Shown: in pieces, positions 15,420-24,444 of the stretch
Numbering within the stretch: the first letter of the stretch is position 1
Layout of the letters: each line of letters starts with the position of its first letter
From: WHSW01 sp963729075
GTDB taxonomy: Bacteria; Actinomycetota; Thermoleophilia; Solirubrobacterales; 70-9
Length of the DNA stretch: 64,000 nucleotides
Direction: 5' to 3'
Assembly: GCA_963729075.1 (NCBI GenBank)
Contig: CAVSMU010000010.1
Coordinates: 124,001-188,000, forward strand
The notes under the pieces: model-generated
What the model was told of the DNA's origin: nothing
Database searches by the model: none
The model's input: the letters and a program-made list of their open reading frames with translations, nothing else
Position numbers and translations under genes: made by a program

Positions 15420-15470
15420 GCGCGAGCACGGGCCTCGATCCCGTCCGGCCGTGCGCGTATAGAGGGCGTC

Positions 15471-16176
15471 GTGGAGGGTTACGCCCTGCCCGACGACATG
15501 CCGCTGTGGCGCCGCCACCTGGATCCCGACGGCTATGGCTACGGCTGGCTGCTGGTCCTGATCCTGGTCGGGCTCGGGTTCGGCCTCGGGGCGCCCGAGG
15601 ACGCCGTGGGCGCGGGTCGTGACACTCGTCCTGCAGAGCGCAACCGTACTCGCCGCGCTGCGCGTGTCCGGCGCCCATCCGTACATCGTGCGCGCGGCCT
15701 CGATCGCGGTCGTCGTCGCAATCGTCGGCAGCGCCGGGGTGTTCATCAGCGCCGGCGAGGTCGGCAAGGTCGCAGCGCGCGCGGTCGGGCTGATGCTGGT
15801 GCTGCTCGCCCCCGCCGCGATCATCCACGGCATCGTCCGCCAAGCCCGGATCTCGGGAGTGATGACGGTGCGGACGATGTTCGGCGTCCTCTGCGTCTAC
15901 CTGCTGATCGGCGTCGGCTTCGCCTTTGCCTACGGGCTCGTCTCGGCCGCCCAGGACGGCCAGTTCTTCGCCCAGATGAAGGGCGGCGACCACGCCGACT
16001 TCCTGTACTTCAGCTTCGCGAGCCTGACCACGACGGGCTTCGGCGACCTCACCGCCGTCAACCACCTGGGTAGGTCGCTGGCGGTGACCGAGGTGCTGGT
16101 CGGGCAGATCTACCTGGTAACCGTGGTCGCGCTGATCGTCTCCAAGATGGCCCGCCCACCCCGACCGGACGAGTGA
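15471..16176 (+). pseudogene. two-pore-domain type K+ channel (ion channel) gene with an apparent frameshift
   Basis: The C-terminal part, open from GTG 15619 to 16176, has four hydrophobic segments and the K+ selectivity filter TTTGFGDL between the last two helices (Ion_trans_2 type). The preceding sequence from GTG 15471 encodes MPLWRRHLDPDGYGYGWLLVLILVG, a plausible cytoplasmic start and first helix, but in another frame. Both frames join smoothly if one G near 15606 is removed (PEDA then WARVVTLVL). Thus either a single-base insertion, a sequencing error, or a gene starting at 15619 that lacks helix 1. Overlaps the GNAT gene by 4 nt. Confidence 0.65.
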
Positions 16177-16676
16177 GCGAGCTGGTGATCCGGCCGGCGG
16201 ATGCCGGCGACGCCACGGCAATGGCAGCGATCTTTCGCGAGGGCATCGAGGACCGCGTCGCCACCTTCGAGACCGAGCCCCCGACCGCCTCGGAGATGGC
16301 GGTGATCGTAGGCTCGCACCGCCCGGTGCTCGTCGCCGAGCGTGATCGGGAGCTGCTCGGCTGGGCGAAGGTCGCCGCCTACTCCGACTCCCACGATTAC
16401 TACGCAACGATCGGCGAGGCCACCCTGTATGTGGCGCGCCGCGCCCGCCGGGCCGGCGTCGGGCGGGCGCTGCTCGTCGCGCTGGCCGAGGCGGCCGAGC
16501 GCGACGGCTACCACAAGCTAATCGGCAAGCTCTTCACCACGAACCAGGCCAGCATCGGGCTCCTGCGACGCTGCGGCTGGCGTGACGTGGGAGTCCATGT
16601 CCGTCACGGCCGGCTCGAAGGCGAATGGCGGGATGTCCTCGTGGCAGAGCTGCTGCTCGGCGAAGCGGCCGCCTGA
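16173..16676 (+). CDS. GNAT family N-acetyltransferase (phosphinothricin acetyltransferase-like)
   Basis: A 167-residue acetyl-CoA-dependent acetyltransferase. It begins VIRPADAGDATAMAAIF, has the EPPTASEM/ FETE block typical of the phosphinothricin/methionine sulfoximine acetyltransferase group, the acetyl-CoA binding motif RRAGVGRALLVALAEAA, and the C-terminal NQASIGLLRRCGWRDVGVHVRHG signature. The GTG start overlaps the channel stop by 4 nt. The real substrate could be an amino acid analogue; resistance function is not implied. Confidence 0.85.
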   Translation: MSELVIRPADAGDATAMAAIFREGIEDRVATFETEPPTASEMAVIVGSHRPVLVAERDRELLGWAKVAAYSDSHDYYATIGEATLYVARRARRAGVGRALLVALAEAAERDGYHKLIGKLFTTNQASIGLLRRCGWRDVGVHVRHGRLEGEWRDVLVAELLLGEAAA

Positions 16677-16681
16677 TCGCC

Positions 16682-17887
16682 GTGGCGAGCCCGACCGAGG
16701 GGGGCGCGCGCGCCGAGCGCCGGCACTCGGAGCGTCGCAACCGGCGCGCCGCGATCGCGCGGCGCCGCCTGGTCGCGCTGGCCGCGGTCGCGGCGCTTGC
16801 CGCCGTTGCCGGAGCGATCGTCGGCGCCGGTGGCGACGACGGGGACGAGCCGGGGCCCGGTTCCGGGCCGAGCGCGGAAACCGGGTTCGAGTGCCCGGCG
16901 GAGGTCGCCGCCAACCCGCGACGGCTGGTCGGTCAGATGCTGATCGTGCGTATGGAGGCGACCGCCACCGACGGCATGCGCCGCGCCCTGCGCCGGGGTG
17001 AGATCGGCGGCGTGGTGCTCTTCCCGCCCGCCGGCACGGGACAGGGCGAGCTGCGACGCGAGATCCAGGCACTTCGCGACGCGGCGACCCGGCTCGGCGC
17101 CCCGGCGCCGCTGGTGATGGTCGATCAGGAGGGCGGCGAGGTGAAGCGGCTGCCGGCGCTGCCACCGGACCGCCCGCCGCCGCGGATCGCCGCCGCCGGC
17201 GAGGCGTTCGCGTTCGACGAGGGCCGGGCGACCGGCGTCGCGTTGACCGCGCTCGGCATCGACGTCGACCTCGCCCCGGTGCTCGACGTGCCGGCGACGC
17301 CGGATGCGTTCATCGCCTCGCGCGCCTTCGGCGACGACCCCGCGGTGGTTGCGCGAACCGGGGCGGCCTTCGGCGACGGATTGGCCGCCGCCGGCGTCGC
17401 TGCGACCGCGAAGCATTTTCCGGGCCTGGGCCTCGCGACGGTCAACACCGACCTCGCGCCGAGTTCGATCGACGCCACGCGGAGGCAGCTCGAACCCGGA
17501 ATCGAGCCCTTCCGCGCCGCGGTCGCGGCGGGCTTCGGTCTCGTCATGGTCGCCAACGCCACCTATCCCGCCTACGACGGCGAGCGGATCGCGTCGCAGT
17601 CACCGAGGGTGATCGACGGGCTCCTGCGGCGGCGGCTCGGCTTCGACGGGGTGGTGATCACCGACGACCTCGGGGCCGGAGCGCTGGTCGACGCCGGCAT
17701 CGACGAGGGCGAGGCGGCGGTCGGGGCGGCCCGGGCGGGAGCCGACCTCCTGCTGTTCGCGCTGTCGAGCGGCGCGGACGCGCGCGCGGCGCTCGTGCGG
17801 GGGTTGCGCGACGGCCGGCTCGAGCGCCGTGCCTTGATCGCCTCGTGCGCGCGGACGACCGCGCTGCGGGCACGCCTGGCCGGCTGA
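16682..17887 (+). CDS. glycoside hydrolase family 3 protein, LpqI/NagZ-like
   Basis: A 401-residue exported beta-N-acetylhexosaminidase-type protein, probably trimming cell-wall muropeptides. A basic stretch and a helix RLVALAAVAALAAVAGAIVGAG near residues 34-56 form a signal anchor. The TIM-barrel follows with GQMLIVRM, VMVDQEGGEVKRL, IDVDLAPVLDV, the KHFPGLG motif and GFDGVVITDDLGAGAL (nucleophile Asp in ITDD). The NTD following KHFPGLG replaces the DSH dyad of E. coli NagZ, as in actinobacterial LpqI. Start taken as GTG 16682, six bases past the previous stop; further upstream starts overlap the GNAT gene. Confidence 0.85.
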   Translation: MASPTEGGARAERRHSERRNRRAAIARRRLVALAAVAALAAVAGAIVGAGGDDGDEPGPGSGPSAETGFECPAEVAANPRRLVGQMLIVRMEATATDGMRRALRRGEIGGVVLFPPAGTGQGELRREIQALRDAATRLGAPAPLVMVDQEGGEVKRLPALPPDRPPPRIAAAGEAFAFDEGRATGVALTALGIDVDLAPVLDVPATPDAFIASRAFGDDPAVVARTGAAFGDGLAAAGVAATAKHFPGLGLATVNTDLAPSSIDATRRQLEPGIEPFRAAVAAGFGLVMVANATYPAYDGERIASQSPRVIDGLLRRRLGFDGVVITDDLGAGALVDAGIDEGEAAVGAARAGADLLLFALSSGADARAALVRGLRDGRLERRALIASCARTTALRARLAG

Positions 17888-17901
17888 CCACGCGACGGGC
17901 G

Positions 17902-19467
17902 TCAGCCGGTGAGGCGAACGCGGAAGTCCTGGTCGTCCTTGCGGTAGTCCCAGTCGGCGCGGCCGAAGCCGTCGACGCGGCCGTCGGCGTTGGTGACGAC
18001 CGCCGTGATCCGCTCGTACCGCGCCGGAGAGTCGAGCGTCACTGTGCCCTTGCCGCCCTGGCTCAGAAACCTCTTCTCGACCGTCACGGCGCCGCTCAAC
18101 GGCTCCCCGTCGCGTGCGACGAGAGCGAGCCCCGCCCGGACGCCGTCGTCGGCTAGGACGCCGAGCTCGATCGGGCCGTTGCCCGCAGCCCGGACGTCGA
18201 GCAGCCGGATCGCGGTGTGGTCGAGGCGGAACTTCTTTTTCTGACCCTCGCGCAGGCCGCCCTTGCGCGCCATGTCCGGGTACAGGGCTCGATCCGGGAA
18301 GCCTCCGGCGCCCGTGCGCCACTCGGCGGTCGCCGCGCTGAAGGCGGCGAACTCGCGGCTGAAGCTGCGGCCCTTCGACTTGCCGATCGCCTTGTCGTAG
18401 GCGGCGATCGCGAAGTCGGCCGGATCGGTGATGTCGGAGACCTCCCAGGCACGGCGCACGGCGCTGACGCCATAGCCGCCTCCGGTGCCGCTCAGCCAGT
18501 GGTTCCAGACGGCCGTGCCGTAGATCTTCAGCCCCCGGACGGCGGTGCGATCGGTGATCGGTGTGCCCGGGCTCGAGGCGAAGGCGTGGACGTAACCGAC
18601 GTAGTCGTTGACGTCGGGGTAGACGAAGTCCTCGGACCACGTGGCGGTCGCCTCGAACAGCCAGACGTCCTGGAAGCTGTCGTAGTTCTGCTGGAGGAGG
18701 TGGTTGAACTCGTGCGCGAAGGTCACCCTCGCCGGCTCGAGTGGGTCGGAATAGCCGTACTCGTCGGTCGCATAGTCGTCGTCGATCACCATGTAGCCGT
18801 ACTGGCTTCGCGCCCGGCCCTGGCCCGGGTCGGGCGACTCGTAGCCGAACAGGCCCTTGGTCCCGAGCTGCTTCAGATAGACGTCGGCGTGCGCGGAGGG
18901 GTCCGCTCCGCAGCCCTCGGTGTCGGGCTTCGGCGGGGCCCATCCGAGGTGCCCGGGAGCGACCTCGACCGAGTAGGAGAACTCCGCGATCTCCAGGATC
19001 GCCTCGACGTAGTCGGGGGTGCCGTTCCCGTTGCCGTCCGTGAGATCGGGGGCGTCCGGGTAGGCGGGGTCGTTGACCCAGTAAACGCAGAAGTGAGGGC
19101 TCTCGGCGGCGGCAACCGGCGCGTTCGGCGGATAGCCGTCCCGAAACTGATCGGCGGCTCCGTCGGTCGGGCGCGCCAGGAGGCTGCGCGCGCGCCTTCG
19201 CTCGGCGCCCTCGAGCTCGGGCAGCGCGGCCGCGAGCACGTTCATGGCCACCGTCGCGTCGGGAGCCGGTGCGGACTCCCCGCTCGGCTCGAGCGCCGCT
19301 GCGGCGGTCGCCACGGCGTCGCTGGCCGCCTGCGGGCCAGGCGGCGGCACCTGCTGAGCGGACACCGGCGCGGCCACGGCCAGGCTAGCCGCGAGCGCTG
19401 CGGCCGCCGACATCATCCCCTGCCTGATTGGACGCGACAACAAGGTTCGGATTCCCTTCCTGAGCAT
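17902..19467 (-). CDS. secreted MXAN_6640-type putative metalloprotease
   Basis: A 521-residue secreted protein. The N-terminus has a basic region and AAAALAASLAVAAPVSAQQ, a signal peptide with cleavage after VSA. A zinc-protease motif HEFNH lies in RVTFAHEFNHLLQQNYD, followed by FEATATWSEDFVYP which supplies a third ligand candidate Glu, as in the MXAN_6640 family. Upstream is an EF-hand-like calcium segment DLTDGNGNGTPDYVEAI. The C-terminal ~120 residues form a beta-rich domain. It is divergent from nadE with an 11-nt gap. Protease activity is inferred from the motif only. Confidence 0.8.
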   Translation of the reverse strand: MLRKGIRTLLSRPIRQGMMSAAAALAASLAVAAPVSAQQVPPPGPQAASDAVATAAAALEPSGESAPAPDATVAMNVLAAALPELEGAERRRARSLLARPTDGAADQFRDGYPPNAPVAAAESPHFCVYWVNDPAYPDAPDLTDGNGNGTPDYVEAILEIAEFSYSVEVAPGHLGWAPPKPDTEGCGADPSAHADVYLKQLGTKGLFGYESPDPGQGRARSQYGYMVIDDDYATDEYGYSDPLEPARVTFAHEFNHLLQQNYDSFQDVWLFEATATWSEDFVYPDVNDYVGYVHAFASSPGTPITDRTAVRGLKIYGTAVWNHWLSGTGGGYGVSAVRRAWEVSDITDPADFAIAAYDKAIGKSKGRSFSREFAAFSAATAEWRTGAGGFPDRALYPDMARKGGLREGQKKKFRLDHTAIRLLDVRAAGNGPIELGVLADDGVRAGLALVARDGEPLSGAVTVEKRFLSQGGKGTVTLDSPARYERITAVVTNADGRVDGFGRADWDYRKDDQDFRVRLTG

Positions 19468-19472
19468 ACTTT
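19467..19472 (+). promoter_or_regulatory. putative -10 box of nadE, leaderless start
   Basis: TACTTT is exactly 6 nt before the nadE ATG at 19479, and overlaps the start codon of the divergent metalloprotease gene. No ribosome-binding site fits in between. Confidence 0.42.
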
Positions 19473-19478
19473 CAGCCG

Positions 19479-21128
19479 ATGAATCAACCCGCCGGGGGGC
19501 CGCGCGTTGCGCTCGCCCAGATCAATCCGACCGTCGGCGACATCGACGGCAACGCCGAGCTGGTCGCCCGGTGGGCCGAGCGCGCCCGAGACGCAGATGC
19601 GGATCTGGTCGTCTTCGGCGAGCTCTGCCTGCCCGGCTACCCGGCGGAGGACCTCTACCTGAAGCCGCACTTCGCCCGCGCCAACGTGGTCGCGCTCTCC
19701 GCGCTCGCGAAGCAAACCGAGGGGATCGCCGCACTGGTGGGATTCGCCGAGCCCGCCGCCGTCCGCGGCGACCGCCGCCGCGACCGGCCGGCGCCGCGAC
19801 CGGTCCACAACTCCCTCGCGCTGCTGGACGGGGGCGAGGTGACGGCCGTCTATCGCAAGAACCGGCTCCCCAACTACGGGGTCTTCGACGAGGTGCGCTA
19901 CTTCGAGCCCGGTTCCGAGCCGCTCGTCCGCGAGATCGACGGCGTCCGGGTCGGCCTCACGATCTGCGAGGACCTCTGGGAGGAAGGGCCGCCGGGATCG
20001 CTCGAGGCCGATGCGGGCGCGCGCCTGATCGTCAACGCCTCGGGATCGCCGTACCTGCGCGGCAAGGGCACCGATCGCGAGCAGATGTTCGCCGCCCGGG
20101 CTCGCGCCTACGGCGTCCCGATCGCGTTCTGCAACCTCGTCGGGGGCCAGGACGAGCTCGTCTTCGACGGCCACAGCTTCGTCGTCGACGCAACGGGCGA
20201 GGTGATCGCGCGCGCGAAGCAGTTCGAGGAGGATCTACTCGTCTACGAGCTCGGCGGCGACGCAGGCCGCCTCGAGCAGCCGCTCGGCGATCTCGAGGAG
20301 GTCTACGCGGCCCTGACGCTCGGGGTCCGCGACTACGTCCGCAAGAACGGCTTCGAGCGGGCGTTGGTCGGGCTCTCGGGCGGAATCGACTCGGCCCTGG
20401 TCGCGCTGATCGCCGCCGACGCGCTCGGGGCCGACCGCCTCACCTGCGTCGTGATGCCCTCCCCCCACTCCAGCGACGCCACCCAAAAGGACGCCCGCAT
20501 GATCGCGCGCAACCTCGGGGCCGAGCTGATCGAGCTGCCGATCGAGGCCGCGATGCGGGCCTACGGCGAGACCCTCGGCGATGCCTGGAGCGGCGCGGGG
20601 CTGGCCGCGGAGAACATCCAGGCACGGATCCGGGGCAATCTGCTGATGGCGCTCTCCAACGACCGCGGAGCCCTCGTGCTCACCACCGGCAACAAGAGCG
20701 AGATGTCGGTCGGCTACGCGACCCTTTACGGCGACATGGCGGGCGGCCTCGCCGTGCTCAAGGACGTCCCCAAGCAGCTCGTCTACGAGCTCGTCCGCCA
20801 CCGCAACGCGCGCAGCGGGCAGGACCTCGTCCCCCGGTCGGTCATCGATCGCGCGCCCTCGGCCGAACTGCGTGCCGACCAGCTCGACGAGGACTCGCTG
20901 CCGCCCTACGAGCTCCTCGACCGCGTGCTCGAGGGTTACATCGAGCGCGACCTCTCACGCGAGCAACTCGTCGGCGAGGGGCTGCCCGGGGAGACCGTCG
21001 ACGAGGTGATCGCGCTCGTCGACCGGGCCGAATACAAGCGCCGCCAGGCGCCGCCGGGCATCCGCATCACCTCGAAGGCCTTCGGGCGCGACCGCCGGCT
21101 GCCCATCACCAACCGGTTCTCGGGCTAG
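19479..21128 (+). CDS. nadE: glutamine-dependent NAD+ synthetase
   Basis: A 549-residue two-domain enzyme making NAD+ from deamido-NAD+, ATP and glutamine. Residues about 5-265 are a nitrilase-type glutaminase domain with the Glu of FGELCLPGYP, the Lys of VYRKNRLPNYGVFDE and the catalytic Cys of LTICEDLWEEG. Residues about 280-549 are the synthetase with the PP-loop LSGGIDSALVALI near 299, and the TTGNKSEMSVGYATLYGDMAGG block. An in-frame low-complexity RGDRRRDRPAPRP insert occurs in the first domain. Length fits the actinobacterial type (about 550-680). Probably expressed from its own leaderless promoter. Confidence 0.95.
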   Translation: MNQPAGGPRVALAQINPTVGDIDGNAELVARWAERARDADADLVVFGELCLPGYPAEDLYLKPHFARANVVALSALAKQTEGIAALVGFAEPAAVRGDRRRDRPAPRPVHNSLALLDGGEVTAVYRKNRLPNYGVFDEVRYFEPGSEPLVREIDGVRVGLTICEDLWEEGPPGSLEADAGARLIVNASGSPYLRGKGTDREQMFAARARAYGVPIAFCNLVGGQDELVFDGHSFVVDATGEVIARAKQFEEDLLVYELGGDAGRLEQPLGDLEEVYAALTLGVRDYVRKNGFERALVGLSGGIDSALVALIAADALGADRLTCVVMPSPHSSDATQKDARMIARNLGAELIELPIEAAMRAYGETLGDAWSGAGLAAENIQARIRGNLLMALSNDRGALVLTTGNKSEMSVGYATLYGDMAGGLAVLKDVPKQLVYELVRHRNARSGQDLVPRSVIDRAPSAELRADQLDEDSLPPYELLDRVLEGYIERDLSREQLVGEGLPGETVDEVIALVDRAEYKRRQAPPGIRITSKAFGRDRRLPITNRFSG

Positions 21129-21324
21129 CGCGGGCGAGCTCCGCCGCACATGGTCAATAAGGGGTGGGCGGTGCGGCGCCCCGGCCCTGGTGGCGGTGAC
21201 TGGCGCCTCCTGGGCCTGGAAGCCCCGTCGCTTGGCCAATGCCCGCCGGCGACGCGCACCGTGTCCATTCGACGGCCTTGATCACGGTCGGATGGTCACG
21301 ATCGGTCGGCAACCCCTTCCGCAC
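21129..21324. other. non-coding gap with an 8-bp inverted repeat
   Basis: No convincing gene is seen in these 196 bases. CGCCGCAC (21142-21149) and GTGCGGCG (21171-21178) form a perfect inverted repeat with a 21-nt loop that could end nadE transcription, though no T-run follows. The rest shows no motif I recognise. Confidence 0.35.
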
Positions 21325-21723
21325 CTACCCCGGCCGCGGTCTCACCGCGATCGTCATCCGGACAAGGGCGCAGAGGCGCCCGTCGTCGTCGCTGAGCTCG
21401 CAGTCCCAGATCCACGTGGTGCGGCCGCGATGGCGGCTCGTCGCGGTCGCGTTCACGTGTCCGTCGGCGATCGGGCGGATGAAGGTGGCCTGGTTGGCCT
21501 GCCCCATGGCGACCATGCCGTCGGCGCTGACCGCGTCGTAGGTCGCCCGCGAGCAGATCGACTCGGCGAGCGCGGCGATAGCCCCGCCGTGAACGATGCC
21601 GTGCGGCTGGCGAACCCCGTCGGTGACCGCGAACCTGCCGCGGGCCCGCTCGGGCCCCAGCTCGAGGTACTCGACCCCGATCAGCTCGCTGAGCCCGTCA
21701 GGGCCGGGCGACGGATCGGTCAT
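21325..21723 (-). CDS. PaaI-type hotdog-fold thioesterase
   Basis: A 132-residue acyl-CoA thioesterase-like protein. The characteristic VRQPHGIVHGGAIAALAES segment contains the HGG helix start with the catalytic-type Asp/Glu and the following MGQANQATFIRPIADGHV strand is conserved in PaaI/YdiI members. Length is typical. It is flanked by a gap on one side and an anti-sigma-like gene divergently on the other; CoA-ester substrate unknown. Confidence 0.87.
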   Translation of the reverse strand: MTDPSPGPDGLSELIGVEYLELGPERARGRFAVTDGVRQPHGIVHGGAIAALAESICSRATYDAVSADGMVAMGQANQATFIRPIADGHVNATATSRHRGRTTWIWDCELSDDDGRLCALVRMTIAVRPRPG

Positions 21724-21809
21724 CGGCGGAGCCTATCCGGCAGTTGGCCACCGCCCACAGCCCGATCAGCGTCCGGTTTAGTGACAGTCCGTAGGCTTCC
21801 GCGTTCCAG

Positions 21810-22790
21810 ATGGCGATGACGCCCGACCAGCGCGCCACGCTCCAGCTCCTGCTCGAGCGCGGCCAGACGTACTCGGATCTGGCGACCCTGCTCGCCGTCG
21901 ACGAGGCCGAGGTTCGCGACCGTGCCCGGGCGGCGCTGACCGAGCTCGGCGGTGCCGATCCCGACCGAAACGTGGGACTCACCGACTATCTGCTCGGTCA
22001 GGCCGACCCGATCGGCCGGGCGGACGCGTCGCGGCACCTGCGCGACGATCCTGGCGACCACGCGCTGGCCACCGCCCTCTCCGAGCGCCTCCGCGAGACG
22101 TTTCCCGACGCGGAGCTACCCCGCCTGCCCGGTGAGCCCCGCCAGCGCCGCCGGCCACGAGCGAAGGCGGCTGAGGGCGGAGAGCCCAGGGGTCCAGAGC
22201 GGGGCCCGGCCGGCCTCACGCCGTCGCAGACGCGGCTGGTCGTCGTCCTCGGCAGCGCGGCGGTGCTGCTGATCGCCGTCGTCCTCGCCGTCACCGGCGC
22301 GTTCGGCGGCGGCGATGATGACGAGTCCTCGGCAGCCGGCGAGGAGACGACGACGGCGGCCGCCGCGCCAGCCGACGAGCAAGCGATCGAGCGCGTCGCC
22401 CTGCGGCCGACCTCGGGAGGCAATGCGAGCGGCGAGGCGCTCTTCGGGCTCGCCACTGGCGACCAGCCGTTCGTCGAGGTCGCGATCGACGGCCTCGATC
22501 CCGCGCCCCAAGGAGAGCAGTACGTGATCTGGCTGATGCTGACTCGGACGCAGGGCTACCCGCTCTCCCCGATCGACGTCGACCAACAGGGGTCCTACTC
22601 GAACCGCTTCCCGATCCCGTCCGCCGTGCTACCGGTCGTCGCCCGGGTGCGCTTCGTCGATGTCTCGATCGCGCCCGCGAAGGAGATCCGCCAAGTCGTC
22701 CGCGGCGCCCTCGAGGACAGCAGCCTGGTACTCGACAAGCCGGGCCGGTCCGTCCTGCGCGGCACCATCCCGCGCGCGGGCGATCAGTAG
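21810..22790 (+). CDS. membrane protein with RskA-like C-terminal domain
   Basis: A 326-residue single-pass protein. Residues about 1-100 are helical and begin DQRATLQLLLERGQTYSDLATLL with DEAEVRDRARAAL, like a sigma-factor region 4 or winged-helix unit. A basic linker precedes one TM helix (LVVVLGSAAVLLIAVVLAVTGAF, about 143-165). The outside part (about 195-320) contains VAIDGLDPAPQGEQYVIWLML and later strands resembling the extracytoplasmic half of anti-sigma-K factor RskA. It could therefore be a one-component regulator or an unusual anti-sigma factor; no ECF sigma gene is adjacent. The HTH assignment is tentative. Confidence 0.6.
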   Translation: MAMTPDQRATLQLLLERGQTYSDLATLLAVDEAEVRDRARAALTELGGADPDRNVGLTDYLLGQADPIGRADASRHLRDDPGDHALATALSERLRETFPDAELPRLPGEPRQRRRPRAKAAEGGEPRGPERGPAGLTPSQTRLVVVLGSAAVLLIAVVLAVTGAFGGGDDDESSAAGEETTTAAAAPADEQAIERVALRPTSGGNASGEALFGLATGDQPFVEVAIDGLDPAPQGEQYVIWLMLTRTQGYPLSPIDVDQQGSYSNRFPIPSAVLPVVARVRFVDVSIAPAKEIRQVVRGALEDSSLVLDKPGRSVLRGTIPRAGDQ

Positions 22791-22809
22791 AGCGCCGGCT
22801 GCACGACGA

Positions 22810-24444
22810 TCAGGGCAGGAGCTTGCCGGGGTTCATGATCCCGGCCGGATCGAGGCGCTGCTTGAGCGCCCGCAGGGCCTCCAGTCCGGTCTGGCCCACC
22901 TCGGCCGGCATGTAGGGCGCGTGGTCGCGCCCGACCGCGTGGTGGTGGGTGATCGTGCCGCCGGCGGCGACGATCGCCTCGCAGGCCGCAGTCTTCACCG
23001 CGTGCCATTGCTCGATCTCCGCGCCGGGACGGCTGCGAGCGATGAACGTGAAGTAGAGCGAGGCGCCGTCGCGGTAGGTGTGCGAGAGGTGGCACATGAC
23101 GATCCCCGGAGTCCCCTGGGCCGCGAGCGCCGAGCCGAGCGCCGCGCGGACTGCACGGTAGAGATCGTCCAGGCGCGACCAGGAGTGCGCGGTCTCGAGC
23201 GTCTCGGCCATGTAGCCGAGGTCCATCAGCGTGTCGCGAAGGTACGGGCCGTCGAACCGGCCGCGCTCCCAAGCCCGACCGGGGGCCTCGCCCAGGGCCG
23301 CGGCGCCGCCACGTCGCAACAGGCGCGCGGAGAGCGCGCGCCGACGTTCCACCGACTCGCGGCCCCCCTCCCAGCCACAGATCACGAGGCAGCCTCGGCG
23401 GCGCCTGCGTACGCCGAGATACGTCCCCAGGAGCAAGCGCCGCAGGCCGCTCGTGCCCGAGAGCCCGAACGAGACCCTCGTCTCCGTCTCGTCGGAGAGC
23501 CGGACCACGTCGGGCAGCGCCTCGCCCTGCGCCAGCAAGCGGACCGCGTCGCACCCCGAGGCGAAGTCGGATGCCATCCAGCCCTCGTAGCGGCGCGCCT
23601 CCGGCGCCGGGCGGACGCGCACGCTCACCTCGGTGATCGCCCCCAGGACGCCCTCGGAGCCGAGCACGAGCTCGCGCAGCGACGGCCCCGCCGCCGTGTG
23701 CGGGGTGGCGAGCGTGCGCAGCTCACCCGCCGGGGTGACCATCGCGAGGGCGGTTACGAGGTCGTCGAAGCGCCCGTAGCCGCTCGACGCCTGGCCGGCG
23801 GACCGCGTCGCCGCGAAGCCGCCGACGGTCGCGTACTCGAACGACTGTGGAAAATGGCCGATCGTGAGCCCGTGCGCGCGCACCGCGTCCTCGGCCTCGG
23901 GGCCGCGCAGACCCGGTCCGAGGGTGGCGACGAGCGAGACGCGGTCGATCTCGACCCTGCGTATTCGGCGCAGATCCAGCGAGATCACGCGCTCGTGTGG
24001 GCCGGCGACCGCGTCGACGCCGCCGACCACGCTGGTTCCGCCGCCGAACGGGACCACGGCGATCCCCTCGCGCGCGCAGATCTCGAGCACGTCGGCGAGC
24101 TGGGCGGGGTTGCCGGGCATGACCACCGCGTCGGGCGCCGCGGCCAGGCGCCCGCCCCGCAGACGGACGAGGTCGGGGTAGCTGCGTCCAGCCGATCGCC
24201 GCACGCGCTGCTCGTGGGCGACCAGGACGCTCGCCTGGTTCACCGCGTCGACGATTGAGCCGGGCAGCGGGCGCGGTGCGGGGAGCGCGACCTCGTCGAG
24301 CTCGACCGATCGCATCGGCTCCGTCTCGCCGAGCTCCGAGCGCAGCATCTCCAGCGCCGCCGTCGGCAGCGCCATCCGCTTCTCGGGGTCGCCCCATCCC
24401 GCCCACTTCGGCGGCCGCGCGGTCCGCTGCGTGGGCTCAAGCAT
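22810..24444 (-). CDS. FAD-binding oxidase, alkyldihydroxyacetonephosphate synthase-like
   Basis: A 544-residue flavoprotein of the FAD-linked oxidase C family, closest in pattern to alkylglycerone-phosphate synthase. It shows the N-terminal PPKWAGWGDPE segment of that subgroup, the FAD-binding PFGGGTSVVGGV loop, ATLGPGLRGPEAE, the QSFEYATVGGFAATRSAGQ block, and the C-terminal HHHAVGRDHAPY motif with the histidine cluster used by the synthase for catalysis. This makes ether-lipid-type chemistry possible. Start is likely the ATG at 24444 (24453 also possible); it overlaps the SRPBCC gene end by 8 nt, so they are coupled. Confidence 0.85.
   Translation of the reverse strand: MLEPTQRTARPPKWAGWGDPEKRMALPTAALEMLRSELGETEPMRSVELDEVALPAPRPLPGSIVDAVNQASVLVAHEQRVRRSAGRSYPDLVRLRGGRLAAAPDAVVMPGNPAQLADVLEICAREGIAVVPFGGGTSVVGGVDAVAGPHERVISLDLRRIRRVEIDRVSLVATLGPGLRGPEAEDAVRAHGLTIGHFPQSFEYATVGGFAATRSAGQASSGYGRFDDLVTALAMVTPAGELRTLATPHTAAGPSLRELVLGSEGVLGAITEVSVRVRPAPEARRYEGWMASDFASGCDAVRLLAQGEALPDVVRLSDETETRVSFGLSGTSGLRRLLLGTYLGVRRRRRGCLVICGWEGGRESVERRRALSARLLRRGGAAALGEAPGRAWERGRFDGPYLRDTLMDLGYMAETLETAHSWSRLDDLYRAVRAALGSALAAQGTPGIVMCHLSHTYRDGASLYFTFIARSRPGAEIEQWHAVKTAACEAIVAAGGTITHHHAVGRDHAPYMPAEVGQTGLEALRALKQRLDPAGIMNPGKLLP

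Noticed and set aside
21129..21324. A small RNA gene downstream of nadE
   Set aside because: Only one short inverted repeat; no promoter or terminator pair supports it.
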